Below, one piece after another: positions 44,801 to 51,180 of a stretch of DNA of 64,000 nucleotides (position 1 is its first letter; each line of letters begins with the position of its first letter). This DNA is from JAAYZM01 sp964510785 (GTDB lineage: Bacteria > Actinomycetota > Actinomycetes > Actinomycetales > Cellulomonadaceae), in NCBI GenBank assembly GCA_964510785.1, contig CAZECM010000002.1, positions 62,001 to 126,000 on the forward strand, in the 5' to 3' direction. The notes under the pieces are model-generated. The model did not search any database and was not told where the DNA came from. It saw only the letters and a program-made list of their open reading frames with translations. Made by a program: the position numbers and the translations under genes.

Positions 44801-45925
44801 ACGGTGTGCGGACCCGACGACCCGCGACGTCTCGGGCGCCTCGTCACCCTGTTGCGCGACGTGCCACCGCGCACCCTCGTGCTGGTCGACGGCGCCGAGG
44901 AGACCTGGCGCGCGCTCGAGACGGTCGCACGGGGGGCGGGCGCCGAGCGGTTCGGCGAGCTGCTGCGTTCGCGCACCGTGGGGGTCGCGCTCTCCGCCTC
45001 CCGCGCGACGGGCCCGTGGGCCGCCCACGCGGTCGCGCGCGTGGTGCTCCCCGTCGGGGACGCCATCGCCGAGGACATGGCCGGAGTCCCGCGAGGGCTG
45101 TGCGGCGCACGGCGCGGTCCCGGCCGGGCCATCTGGTTGCCGCCACGTGCGGACCCGCTCGTGTGCCAGGTGGCCCGCGTCGAAGGCACGGGAGCGGCGG
45201 CCCGCTTCCCGCCGTCGGCCACCACCCCGGCACCGCCGCGACCGCCCCTGCGCCTCGCGCCCCTCCCGCTCACCGCACCGCGCTCGCCCGGAGCGGGAAG
45301 CCGACGCCGAGGGCTCGCGATCGGCGTGGGGGGCGACGAGGGACGCACGGTGGCGATCGCGGCGGACGGCGGCGTGCTCGTGGTGGGCTCGCCGGGTTCT
45401 GGTCGGAGCACCGCGCTCGCACACCTCGCGCTCGGAGCGGCCCGCAGCGGCCGGTCGCTCGTCACCGTCACGCAGGATGCCGCGCTGCACGCCGCAGGTG
45501 CCGCGTCGGGCCCGGTGTGCGGGTTCGCGCGGCCGGAGGTGCTCGAGCTGCTGCGGGGAGCCGAGCCCCGGGAGGCCGTCGTCGTCGTCGACGATCTCGA
45601 GCAGCTCACGCGGCTCGTGCCGGAGGCCGCCGATGCGCTCGACTCCTTCGTCGACGACGGCGGGCGCCTGCTCGCGAGCCTCACGCTCGACGGCGCGCTC
45701 GGTGCCTACCGCGGCGCCGTCGCGACGCTGCGTGCCCGGCGCCACGGCCTCGTGCTCGCCCCGCACCACCCCGGGAGCGGCGAGGTGTTCGGGACGCCGC
45801 TCGACTGGGAGGTGGACCCCGCGCGGCCCGGTCACCCCGGTCGCGGCGTGGTGCAGCAAGGCTCGCGGCTCACGGCCGTGCAGGTGTTCGCGCCCGACGA
45901 CGGGACCACCGCGGCCGGGAGCTGA
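41804..45925 (+). CDS. FHA-domain FtsK/SpoIIIE protein (EssC/EccC-like)
   Basis: A protein of about 1373 residues. It contains a ubiquitin-like N-terminal strand pattern, an FHA domain (about 85-220, SLDHLEVRVAAGRVWVRDSG with SVNGT), two membrane helices (about 240-285), then three P-loop NTPase domains: GTTGSGKSE near 567, GGPGSGRTT near 945 and GSPGSGRST near 1195. The first retains LVVIVDEFRALAEELPDLM and LATQRPSG, so it is the likely active motor. The layout matches type VII secretion ATPases. No WXG100 gene is adjacent. GTG 41804 is preferred to ATG 41792 (seven bases after CATGCT). The 42698-42763 stretch is a palindromic repeat read in frame. Confidence 0.82.
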   Translation: MRVSLSPGTGLPELDLELAVGVTLGSLRTHLAEVTGCPAARTAPLAVGRLVLDESHRTGTFPLVAGARLRVGPGGRDTAGAADDGAFAAVRAPRHLAVVHGPDAGALWPVGTRVAVGRAPGGGAAGERGAVGERGAASTRGAASARSGRSSPPGGLDLTDPLVSLDHLEVRVAAGRVWVRDSGSVNGTRRSRSWSHHRVGGVVPRWWTRWRDGDRVMLGLTVLELRTAAGTSRPARSRGHKALLGMTALAPAVGSLALVAGTGNPALLALGLAGPALAAALLNRPTPPDPPPPVPPSAEVVRIPRGSDSAITDSGIPHYLTGPGGREPGGRGGGGGAGVDACGLTAEVARAVLTREVAEPSGALDALAPAGVLAVCGPDAARVAATLILAAQPGQVEVRGHGAPRWGWTRWLADGRDGTGDGTAGPHVVVVDGEEAQPQWGGPGRVVVLVEPERVPSWCTARLDAATGAWHGPDGEQTWTVRAGSVSWAEQQARLVAGSRCVRAVGAGGIPESVTLGELGLPGDVGAVSAAWAVADGGLRAVVGAGPGGRDAVVDLVREGPHVLVAGTTGSGKSELLRALVASLALRYPPTALAFALVDFKGGAGFGALTELEHVVGSVTDLDAHEAARALAGLGAELRARKSLLARVGVTDLRDWPSGAPVPHPGRLVVIVDEFRALAEELPDLMGALVRVATQGRSLGVHLVLATQRPSGVVSAELRANVALRLALRVTDAADSSDVIEVPDAAAISPAIPGRALLRRGPGPVEELQVARVGTAGAPVRRAEPLGLGGSGGAGSAGGAGSAGSSGGAGDAGAAARSGGPGDVDDADADDALVATVREAAARWHPGAERPGAPWLPALPGEVWLDSLERPGEADTARSDASGPDANGPEGAGQAEHGVADGDQPASRSTRALDVLPFALADAPERQSRTVAAWEPAAGHLLVIGGPGSGRTTLLTTLGAAALARGWTVHAIGLPGSTFDPGGSGSSSGPPGGAHPGLGTVCGPDDPRRLGRLVTLLRDVPPRTLVLVDGAEETWRALETVARGAGAERFGELLRSRTVGVALSASRATGPWAAHAVARVVLPVGDAIAEDMAGVPRGLCGARRGPGRAIWLPPRADPLVCQVARVEGTGAAARFPPSATTPAPPRPPLRLAPLPLTAPRSPGAGSRRRGLAIGVGGDEGRTVAIAADGGVLVVGSPGSGRSTALAHLALGAARSGRSLVTVTQDAALHAAGAASGPVCGFARPEVLELLRGAEPREAVVVVDDLEQLTRLVPEAADALDSFVDDGGRLLASLTLDGALGAYRGAVATLRARRHGLVLAPHHPGSGEVFGTPLDWEVDPARPGHPGRGVVQQGSRLTAVQVFAPDDGTTAAGS
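42695..42763 (+). repeat. GAGGTAG palindromic element, copy A, inside a coding sequence
   Basis: A 21-base left arm beginning GAGGTAGTGAGGATTCC (42698-42718) pairs with 42743-42763 with one mismatch. The centre holds a second GAGGTAGTGA (42717) and an AGTGA/TCACT stem. Bases 42695-42739 are identical to 61868-61912. The element is translated without a stop. Confidence 0.8.
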
Positions 45926-45960
45926 TCCCCCGGGTGCGGGGCCGGCCCCCGGCGCGAAGG

Positions 45961-46380
45961 TCAGCCTTCGGTGACGGCGCGGCGCGGAGGGACGACGCCG
46001 GGGCGCAGCATCGCGGCGATCACGAGGACGGCGACCACCACCGCGAGCACCCCGACCACGGCCGCCTCGCCGCGGATCCACTCGACGCCCATGATGCCGA
46101 GCAGCAGCTGGAAGGTGATGACGGGGGCGCGCGTCCATGCAGCGGCGTGCCACACGCCGCGCGCGCACAGCGCGAGCAGCAGCGCCGCCACGACCGCGAA
46201 GACGGCGAGGCCGACGACGGCCTGCGGGTACGCGGCCGTGCCACGCGCGAGCGAGACGAGCCATGCGACGGCGAAGCCCGCGAGGACGAGCACCTGCCCA
46301 CCCAGGAGCACGACGGCGGCCACGCGGGTGCCGCGCGCGGGCGGGAACACGGCGCCGGCAGGAGACGTTATGTCTGACAT
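45961..46380 (-). CDS. Small integral membrane protein of unknown function
   Basis: A 139-residue protein with four hydrophobic helices (VAAVVLLGGQVLVLAGFAVAW; AVVGLAVFAVVAALLLALCA; FQLLLGIMGVEW; VVGVLAVVVAVLVIAAML), basic ends and no recognised motif. Similar small four-helix proteins are common and uncharacterised in actinobacteria. ATG 46380 is chosen; TAGTCT lies eight bases upstream, so transcription may start almost at the start codon. It is convergent with the FHA-FtsK gene. Confidence 0.7.
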   Translation of the reverse strand: MSDITSPAGAVFPPARGTRVAAVVLLGGQVLVLAGFAVAWLVSLARGTAAYPQAVVGLAVFAVVAALLLALCARGVWHAAAWTRAPVITFQLLLGIMGVEWIRGEAAVVGVLAVVVAVLVIAAMLRPGVVPPRRAVTEG

Positions 46381-46596
46381 CAGCAGCAAGACTACGACCA
46401 GACGAAGAGGACGACGAGCACCTCGTGTGACGAAGACCTCACGCCTTGGGCGCGATTACTCGGAGCAAAACTCTTGTGGTATGGCGGCCGGGATGTGAGG
46501 CTAGACGGCAGTTGTGTTCACCCCCTGCTTCCCCTGCATTGGCCCCCGCACGTCCGCGACCGGACAGCGCGCGGCCAAGATCGAAATGGAGACCTG

Positions 46597-46845
46597 ATGG
46601 ACTGGCGCCACCGCGCTGCGTGTCTGACCGAGGACCCCGAGCTGTTCTTCCCGATCGGGAACACCGGGCCCGCCCTCGTTCAGATTGAAGAGGCCAAGGC
46701 CGTGTGCCGTCGTTGCGACGTTGCCGACACGTGCCTGCGCTGGGCCATGGAGACCAACCAGGACTCCGGTGTCTGGGGCGGCCTGACCGAGGACGAGCGC
46801 CGGGCGCTCAAGCGTCGGACGGCTCGCCAGCGCCGGGCCGGCTGA
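46597..46845 (+). CDS. whiB1: WhiB1-type iron-sulfur transcription factor
   Basis: An 82-residue WhiB-like protein. The four cluster-binding cysteines are Cys9, Cys37, Cys40 and Cys46, followed by the DSGVWGG turn and the basic ERRALKRRTARQR tail. MDWRHRAACL...DPELFFP and GPALVQIEEAK match WhiB1 closely. WhiB1 binds a [4Fe-4S] cluster, interacts with the housekeeping sigma factor and responds to nitric oxide; it is essential in mycobacteria. ATG 46597 has a GGAGA site. About 200 non-coding bases upstream (46390-46596) probably carry its promoter and long leader. Confidence 0.95.
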   Translation: MDWRHRAACLTEDPELFFPIGNTGPALVQIEEAKAVCRRCDVADTCLRWAMETNQDSGVWGGLTEDERRALKRRTARQRRAG

Positions 46846-46870
46846 GCTCCCGCCCCGCACCCCACGCATC

Positions 46871-46903
46871 GAAGCCCCGTCGGACCAGATCCGGCGGGGC
46901 TTC
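46871..46903. terminator. Hairpin terminator between whiB1 and pdtaS
   Basis: GAAGCCCCGTCGGA (46871-46884) pairs with TCCGGCGGGGCTTC (46890-46903), a 14-base stem with one mismatch and a short loop. It lies between convergent stop codons and probably acts in both directions. Confidence 0.75.
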
Positions 46904-46911
46904 GCGCTGCG

Positions 46912-48387
46912 TCAGCCCGTAGGGCGGGGCGTGCGGAGGGTCGCGTCGATGCGGACCGTGGTGCCGCCGCCCTCGCGCGGCCCCCACGTGATCTCGCCGT
47001 GCAGCTCGTTCGAGACGAGCGCCTGCACGATCTGGGTGCCCAGCCCGGAGCCGGGCCCGTCCCCCTCGCCGATCCCCGCGCCGTCGTCGGACACGGTGAC
47101 GACCAGGTCGTCCCCGTCCCGCTGCGCGCTCACCTCGACCTCGCCGCTCGCCCGACCCGCGAGCCCGTGCTCCACGGCGTTCGTGACGAGCTCGGTCAGC
47201 ACGAGCGCGAGTGCCGTGGCGTCCTCGGCGGGCACCTGACCGAACTGCCCGAGCATCACGGTGCGCACCTGCCCGGAGGCCGCCGCGACATCGGCGGCGA
47301 GCCGCAGGTTGCGCCGGATGAACTCGTCGAAGTCGACGGTCTCGTCGAGGGTCTGGGACAGCGTCTCGTGCACCATCGCGATGGTGGAGACCCGCCGCAT
47401 CGCCTCGTCGAGGGCGGCGCGCGCCTCGGGGTTGGTCATGCGGCGCGACTGGAGCCGCAGCAGGGCCGCGACGGTCTGCAGGTTGTTCTTCACGCGGTGG
47501 TGGATCTCGCGGATCGTCGCGTCCTTCGTGATGAGCTCACGCTCGCGGCGGCGCAGCTCGGACACGTCGCGGCACAGCAGCACGGCCCCGTGGCGGTGGC
47601 CGTTCTCGCTCAACGGCACGGCTCGCAGGGACAGCGCGACACCGCGAGTCTCGAGGTCGGTGCGCCACGGGGCGCGGCCCGTGACGACGAGCGGCAAGGA
47701 CTCGTCCACCGGCATGCCGGTCTCTTCGATGAGCTCCGTCGTCACCTCCGCGAGCGAACGGCCCACGAGCGTGCCGATCACCCCGAGCCGGTGGAAGCAC
47801 GACAGGGCGTTCGGGCTCGCGTAGAGCACCTCGCCCTCGGAGTTGAGCCGGATGAGCCCGTCCCCCACGCGCGGTGCGCCACGGCGCGGCCCGGTCGGCA
47901 CGTCGGCGTAGGGGAACTCTCCGCGCGAGACCATGCCCAGCAGGTCGTCGGCCGCCTCGACGTAGTTGAGCTCGAGCCGGCTCGGCGTCCGTGCGCCACC
48001 GAGGTTGGTCTGCCGGGCGATGACGGCGAGCGCCCGCCCGTCGTGCACCACGGGCACCGCTTCCTCGCGCACGGCGTACGAGCCGAACCATCGCGGCTCG
48101 CGCGAGCGCTGGGCCGTGCCCTCGTCGAGCGCGCGCTGCAGCTGCGGGTGCTGGCCCGCCGGGGCGTACGAGCCCACGATGTCGTCGTGGTGCACCGTGG
48201 CCCCCGTCGAGGGGCGGCACTGCGCGATCGCCACGAAGTCACCCTCCGTGGTGGGCAGCCACAGCACGAGGTCGGCGAACGCGAGGTCTGAGATGAACTG
48301 CCAGTCGCCGGCGAGCAGATGGAGCCACTCGACATCGGCGATGTCAAGGTCTGCGTGGCGCTGGACGAGTTCGCTGAGGGTCGACAC
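46912..48387 (-). CDS. pdtaS: PdtaS-type sensor histidine kinase (HisKA_2)
   Basis: A 491-residue soluble kinase: an N-terminal GAF-like sensor (about 1-150), a PAS domain (about 175-285, GDGLIRLNSEGEVLYASPNALSCF), the HisKA_2 box IREIHHRVKNNLQTVAALLRLQ with His296/297 as phosphoacceptor and an HWE/HATPase domain (VLTELVTNAVEHGL, DDGAGI). The mycobacterial orthologue phosphorylates the antiterminator PdtaR; no pdtaR is in this window. GTG 48387 lies six bases after TAGGCT, a leaderless start. Confidence 0.9.
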   Translation of the reverse strand: MSTLSELVQRHADLDIADVEWLHLLAGDWQFISDLAFADLVLWLPTTEGDFVAIAQCRPSTGATVHHDDIVGSYAPAGQHPQLQRALDEGTAQRSREPRWFGSYAVREEAVPVVHDGRALAVIARQTNLGGARTPSRLELNYVEAADDLLGMVSRGEFPYADVPTGPRRGAPRVGDGLIRLNSEGEVLYASPNALSCFHRLGVIGTLVGRSLAEVTTELIEETGMPVDESLPLVVTGRAPWRTDLETRGVALSLRAVPLSENGHRHGAVLLCRDVSELRRRERELITKDATIREIHHRVKNNLQTVAALLRLQSRRMTNPEARAALDEAMRRVSTIAMVHETLSQTLDETVDFDEFIRRNLRLAADVAAASGQVRTVMLGQFGQVPAEDATALALVLTELVTNAVEHGLAGRASGEVEVSAQRDGDDLVVTVSDDGAGIGEGDGPGSGLGTQIVQALVSNELHGEITWGPREGGGTTVRIDATLRTPRPTG

Positions 48388-48399
48388 CCCGTCAGCCTA
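48388..48399 (-). promoter_or_regulatory. Leaderless promoter of pdtaS
   Basis: On the minus strand TAGGCT (48399-48394), six bases, then GTG 48387. Confidence 0.6.
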
Positions 48400-48504
48400 G
48401 GAGTATCGGGGCGCCCTGGGACCCACGGATAGGTAGGCTCAGGGTGCCGATGCAGCCCGGACGCCCAGGGGAGCCCGTGGTGCGCGGCACAGAAGGAGGA
48501 TCTC

Positions 48505-49017
48505 GTGCGACTTCAGGCCGTCCTGCGCTACCCCGCCGAGCCCGCGCGCGTCGTGGCGATGCTCGCGGACCCCGAGTTCTCGCGCCGGGTGATCCTGGCG
48601 ACGGAGGGGACGGCCGAGGCGGTGGACATCACCGGCGACGACTCCGGTGACGGCCCCTTCACCGTGACGACGCGTCGCTCCGTGCCCACGGACCAGATCC
48701 CGGCCCAGATGCGCTCCTTCGTCGGTGCGAGCCTCGACGTGCGCCAAGCGATCGCGTGGGGCGCGGAGGAGGACGGCATCCGCCGCGGCTCCGTCGCGCT
48801 CGAGATCGCCGGGACCCCCGTACGCGTCACGGGCACGACCCACCTCGTGGGCTCCCCGGAAGGCACCACGATCGTCGAGTACGACACGCAGGTGCGCGCG
48901 CAGGTGCCCCTCTTCGGCACCGCCATCGAGGAGGCTGCGGCCGGCGCCGTGCGCCACGCCCTCGCGGCCGAGGAACGCGTCGGCATCGAGTGGCTCCACG
49001 AGCACCCAGGCACCTGA
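48505..49017 (+). CDS. DUF2505 family protein
   Basis: A 170-residue actinobacterial protein with the DUF2505 (START/SRPBCC-like) layout: RLQAVLRYPAEPARVVAMLADPEF at the start, alternating strands ending in RVTGTTHLVGSPEGTTIVEY, and a C-terminal helix GTAIEEAAAGAVRHALAAEE. The fold typically holds a hydrophobic ligand, but no function is established. GTG 48505 follows a strong AAGGAGGA site. TAGGCT at 48434-48439 is a probable -10 box, giving a leader of about 60 bases. Confidence 0.8.
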   Translation: MRLQAVLRYPAEPARVVAMLADPEFSRRVILATEGTAEAVDITGDDSGDGPFTVTTRRSVPTDQIPAQMRSFVGASLDVRQAIAWGAEEDGIRRGSVALEIAGTPVRVTGTTHLVGSPEGTTIVEYDTQVRAQVPLFGTAIEEAAAGAVRHALAAEERVGIEWLHEHPGT

Positions 49018-49026
49018 CGGGCACGG

Positions 49027-49063
49027 TAGGCTGGTGTGGCAACGCTCCCAAGGCCGGGAGCGT
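49027..49063 (+). promoter_or_regulatory. Promoter and dyad operator of the LacI-family gene
   Basis: TAGGCT at 49027-49032 is the likely -10. Just downstream ACGCTCCC (49042-49049) and GGGAGCGT (49056-49063) form an 8-base perfect dyad with a 6-base spacer. The half-sites match those of CebR/CelR-type operators (TGGGAGC) but in reversed order. Confidence 0.5.
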
Positions 49064-49087
49064 GCCTGACTCGGGGGAGTTACCAGG

Positions 49088-50146
49088 ATGTCGGTCGACG
49101 ACGACGCCAAGACTGCGCCGCGAGACGAGCCGCGCCACACCGCACCGACCCTTGAGGAGGTGGCCGCGCTCGCCGGGGTGAGCCGTTCCACCGCCTCGCG
49201 CGCGCTCAACGGCGGCAAGCGCGTCTCCTCGACGGCTCAGGCCGCCGTCGACGCCGCGATCACCCAGCTCGGCTACACGCCCAACCGCGCGGCACGTTCC
49301 CTCGTGACCCGCCGCACCGACTCGATCGCGCTCGTCATCCCGGAGCCCGACGAGCGCGTCCTGACGGACCCGTTCTTCTCGGGGACGCTCAACGGGCTGA
49401 GCTCCGCGCTCGCGGGGACCGACCTGCAGCTCGTACTGATCATCTCCCGGCCGGGCGACTCGGAGCGCACCGAGCGCTACCTGCGCAACGGCCACGTCGA
49501 CGGCGCCGTGGTCGTCTCCCACCACGAGTCGGACCGCCTCGACACGCTGCTCGCGGAGTCCCGGCTCCCCGCCGTCTTCGTCGGCCGGCCCCTCAACGAG
49601 GTGGGCCGCCTGCACTACATCGACGTCGACAACTACGGCGGCGGGCGCATCGCGGCCGAGCACCTCGTGGCGACGGGCCGCCGCAACATCGGCATGATCG
49701 CCGGCCCGCAGGACATGGCCGCGGGCCGCGACCGCCTGCGCGGCTGGGTCGACGTGCTCGAGGCGAACGGCCTGCCCACGGACAAGTTCGTCACGAGCGA
49801 CTTCACGGCCACCTCCGCCTCGGAGGTCACGGGCGAGCTCCTCGACCGGTACCCCGACATCGACGGCATCATCGCGGCCTCCGACCTCATCGCGGTGGGT
49901 GCCGTCAACGTGCTGCGGGAGCGCGGCAAGTCGGTCCCCGAGGAGATCGCGATCATCGGCTTCGACAACCTCGGTGTGAGCACCTCCCCCGCGCTGACCA
50001 CGCTGACCAACCCTGTGGTCGCGATGTCGCGGGCCGCCGGTCACATGCTCCTCGACCTGCTCGAGAACGGCGAGAAGGAACCGCAGCACACGCAGTTCAG
50101 TCCCGACCTCGTGGTCCGTGCCTCGACCGCCCCGCGTGCGGGCTGA
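49088..50146 (+). CDS. LacI-family transcriptional regulator
   Basis: A 352-residue regulator: N-terminal helix-turn-helix TLEEVAALAGVSRSTASRALNGG (about 20-43), hinge region NRAARSLVTRRTDSIALVIP, and a periplasmic-binding-protein-like effector domain ending IIGFDNLGVSTSPALTTLTNPV. It represses sugar-utilisation genes until a sugar binds; the PNRAARSLVTRRT hinge is shared with CebR-type cellobiose regulators, which is suggestive only. The GGGGGAGTTACC site precedes ATG 49088. No sugar operon is adjacent, so it may act elsewhere and on itself. Confidence 0.88.
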   Translation: MSVDDDAKTAPRDEPRHTAPTLEEVAALAGVSRSTASRALNGGKRVSSTAQAAVDAAITQLGYTPNRAARSLVTRRTDSIALVIPEPDERVLTDPFFSGTLNGLSSALAGTDLQLVLIISRPGDSERTERYLRNGHVDGAVVVSHHESDRLDTLLAESRLPAVFVGRPLNEVGRLHYIDVDNYGGGRIAAEHLVATGRRNIGMIAGPQDMAAGRDRLRGWVDVLEANGLPTDKFVTSDFTATSASEVTGELLDRYPDIDGIIAASDLIAVGAVNVLRERGKSVPEEIAIIGFDNLGVSTSPALTTLTNPVVAMSRAAGHMLLDLLENGEKEPQHTQFSPDLVVRASTAPRAG

Positions 50147-50618
50147 CGCCGGGTCACCACGCCCCGGCACGCCCGGGTCACTGACGCTCTTCGCGCTCGT
50201 CGGCCTCGGCGGGCTGCTCGGGGGCCTCACCCGCACCGGCGTGCTCGAGCTCGCCGGGCCCGAGCTCGACGCCCAAGGCCTCGCGCTCATCAACGTCCTG
50301 GGCTCGGGGTTGCTCGGCGTCCTCGTCGGTGCCGCGACACCCGGGGTCACGGTGTGGCTGCGACCGTTCCTCGGCACCGGGCTGCTGGGTGGGTTCACGA
50401 CCTACTCCGCCGCGATGGCCGCCGTCGCGCACCTCGCGGACGGGTCCGGCTGGGCGGTCGCGGCGGGCTACCTCGCTGCGAGCCTCGTCGCGAGCGTGCT
50501 CGCCGCGGGCGGGGGCCTCGCGCTCGGGCTGCGCCTCGCGGTCCGTGGCACGACGGCGGTGCCCGACGACGGCGCCCGCCGGCCCGGCAGCAACCCTGGT
50601 CCGGGGAGCACCTCATGA
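50136..50618 (+). CDS. fluC: Fluoride channel protein, first of pair
   Basis: A 160-residue Fluc/CrcB protein with four membrane helices. Family motifs are GGLLGGLTRTGV, LINVLGSGLLGVLVG with the conserved Asn, and GTGLLGGFTTYSAAM, which contains the TTYS segment lining the pore. It exports toxic fluoride. In Gram-positive bacteria two non-identical subunits form the channel, and the second gene follows with an ATGA overlap. GTG 50136 is used; GTG 50118 is an alternative. The start overlaps the end of the LacI gene by 11 bases. Confidence 0.9.
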   Translation: MRADAGSPRPGTPGSLTLFALVGLGGLLGGLTRTGVLELAGPELDAQGLALINVLGSGLLGVLVGAATPGVTVWLRPFLGTGLLGGFTTYSAAMAAVAHLADGSGWAVAAGYLAASLVASVLAAGGGLALGLRLAVRGTTAVPDDGARRPGSNPGPGSTS

Positions 50619-51034
50619 CCTGGGCACTCGCTCTCGCCGTGGGACTGGGCGCCGGGCTCGGCTCGCAGCTGCGCTTCGCGGCCGAGCGCTGGCACGCGGC
50701 CGCCCGACGCCGGCAAGGGCTCGCCGCTGCCACGTTCCCCTGGGCAACCCTCGTGGTCAACGCCGTGGGCTCCGCGGCGCTCGGCGTCCTCACGGGCGCG
50801 CACGCGGCGGGGGCGCTCGACGCGACGTGGCTCGCCATCGCCGGCGCGGGCGTGTGCGGTGGCCTGACGACGTTCTCGACCCTGGCGCTCGACGTCGTCG
50901 TCCTGCTGCGTTCCCGGTGGTGGGCGCGTGCCGCGTGGTACGTCGGCGCCCAGGTGGTCGCCGGGCTCCTGCTCTTCGCCCTCGGGCTCGCGCTCGGCCA
51001 CGAGATCGCCGCGAGCGCCGCCACGCTCGCCTGA
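50615..51034 (+). CDS. fluC: Fluoride channel protein, second of pair
   Basis: A 139-residue four-helix Fluc/CrcB subunit with GAGLGSQLRFAAERW, FPWATLVVNAVGSAALGVLTG and VCGGLTTFSTLALDV; the Asn and the TTFS pore segment are present. ATG 50615 overlaps the first subunit's stop, so the pair is made in equal amounts and probably forms a heterodimeric dual-topology channel. Confidence 0.92.
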   Translation: MTWALALAVGLGAGLGSQLRFAAERWHAAARRRQGLAAATFPWATLVVNAVGSAALGVLTGAHAAGALDATWLAIAGAGVCGGLTTFSTLALDVVVLLRSRWWARAAWYVGAQVVAGLLLFALGLALGHEIAASAATLA

Positions 51035-51101
51035 TCACATCGATTCGATCACGAAAGTGCCCATGGCGTGACCGATGTGCGGGAGCGCACCCACACCTGG
51101 C

Positions 51102-51114
51102 TATCCTTGCCCGA
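51102..51114 (+). promoter_or_regulatory. Leaderless promoter of the leader peptide/ABC operon
   Basis: TATCCT (51102-51107), seven bases, then GTG 51115 of a 21-codon ORF. Confidence 0.5.
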
Positions 51115-51180
51115 GTGCGTCCGTCCAGGGGGCGCCCGATACACATCGAGGTGTACCGCCGCATGAGAGGCCCCGCATGA
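51115..51180 (+). CDS. 21-codon leaderless leader peptide
   Basis: GTG 51115 opens a 21-codon basic peptide (VRPSRGRPIHIEVYRRMRG, then PA) whose TGA (51178-51180) overlaps the ATG (51177) of the giant permease. The permease has no convincing ribosome site of its own. The leader therefore probably delivers ribosomes by coupling, possibly with regulation by translation speed. Confidence 0.5.
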   Translation: MRPSRGRPIHIEVYRRMRGPA

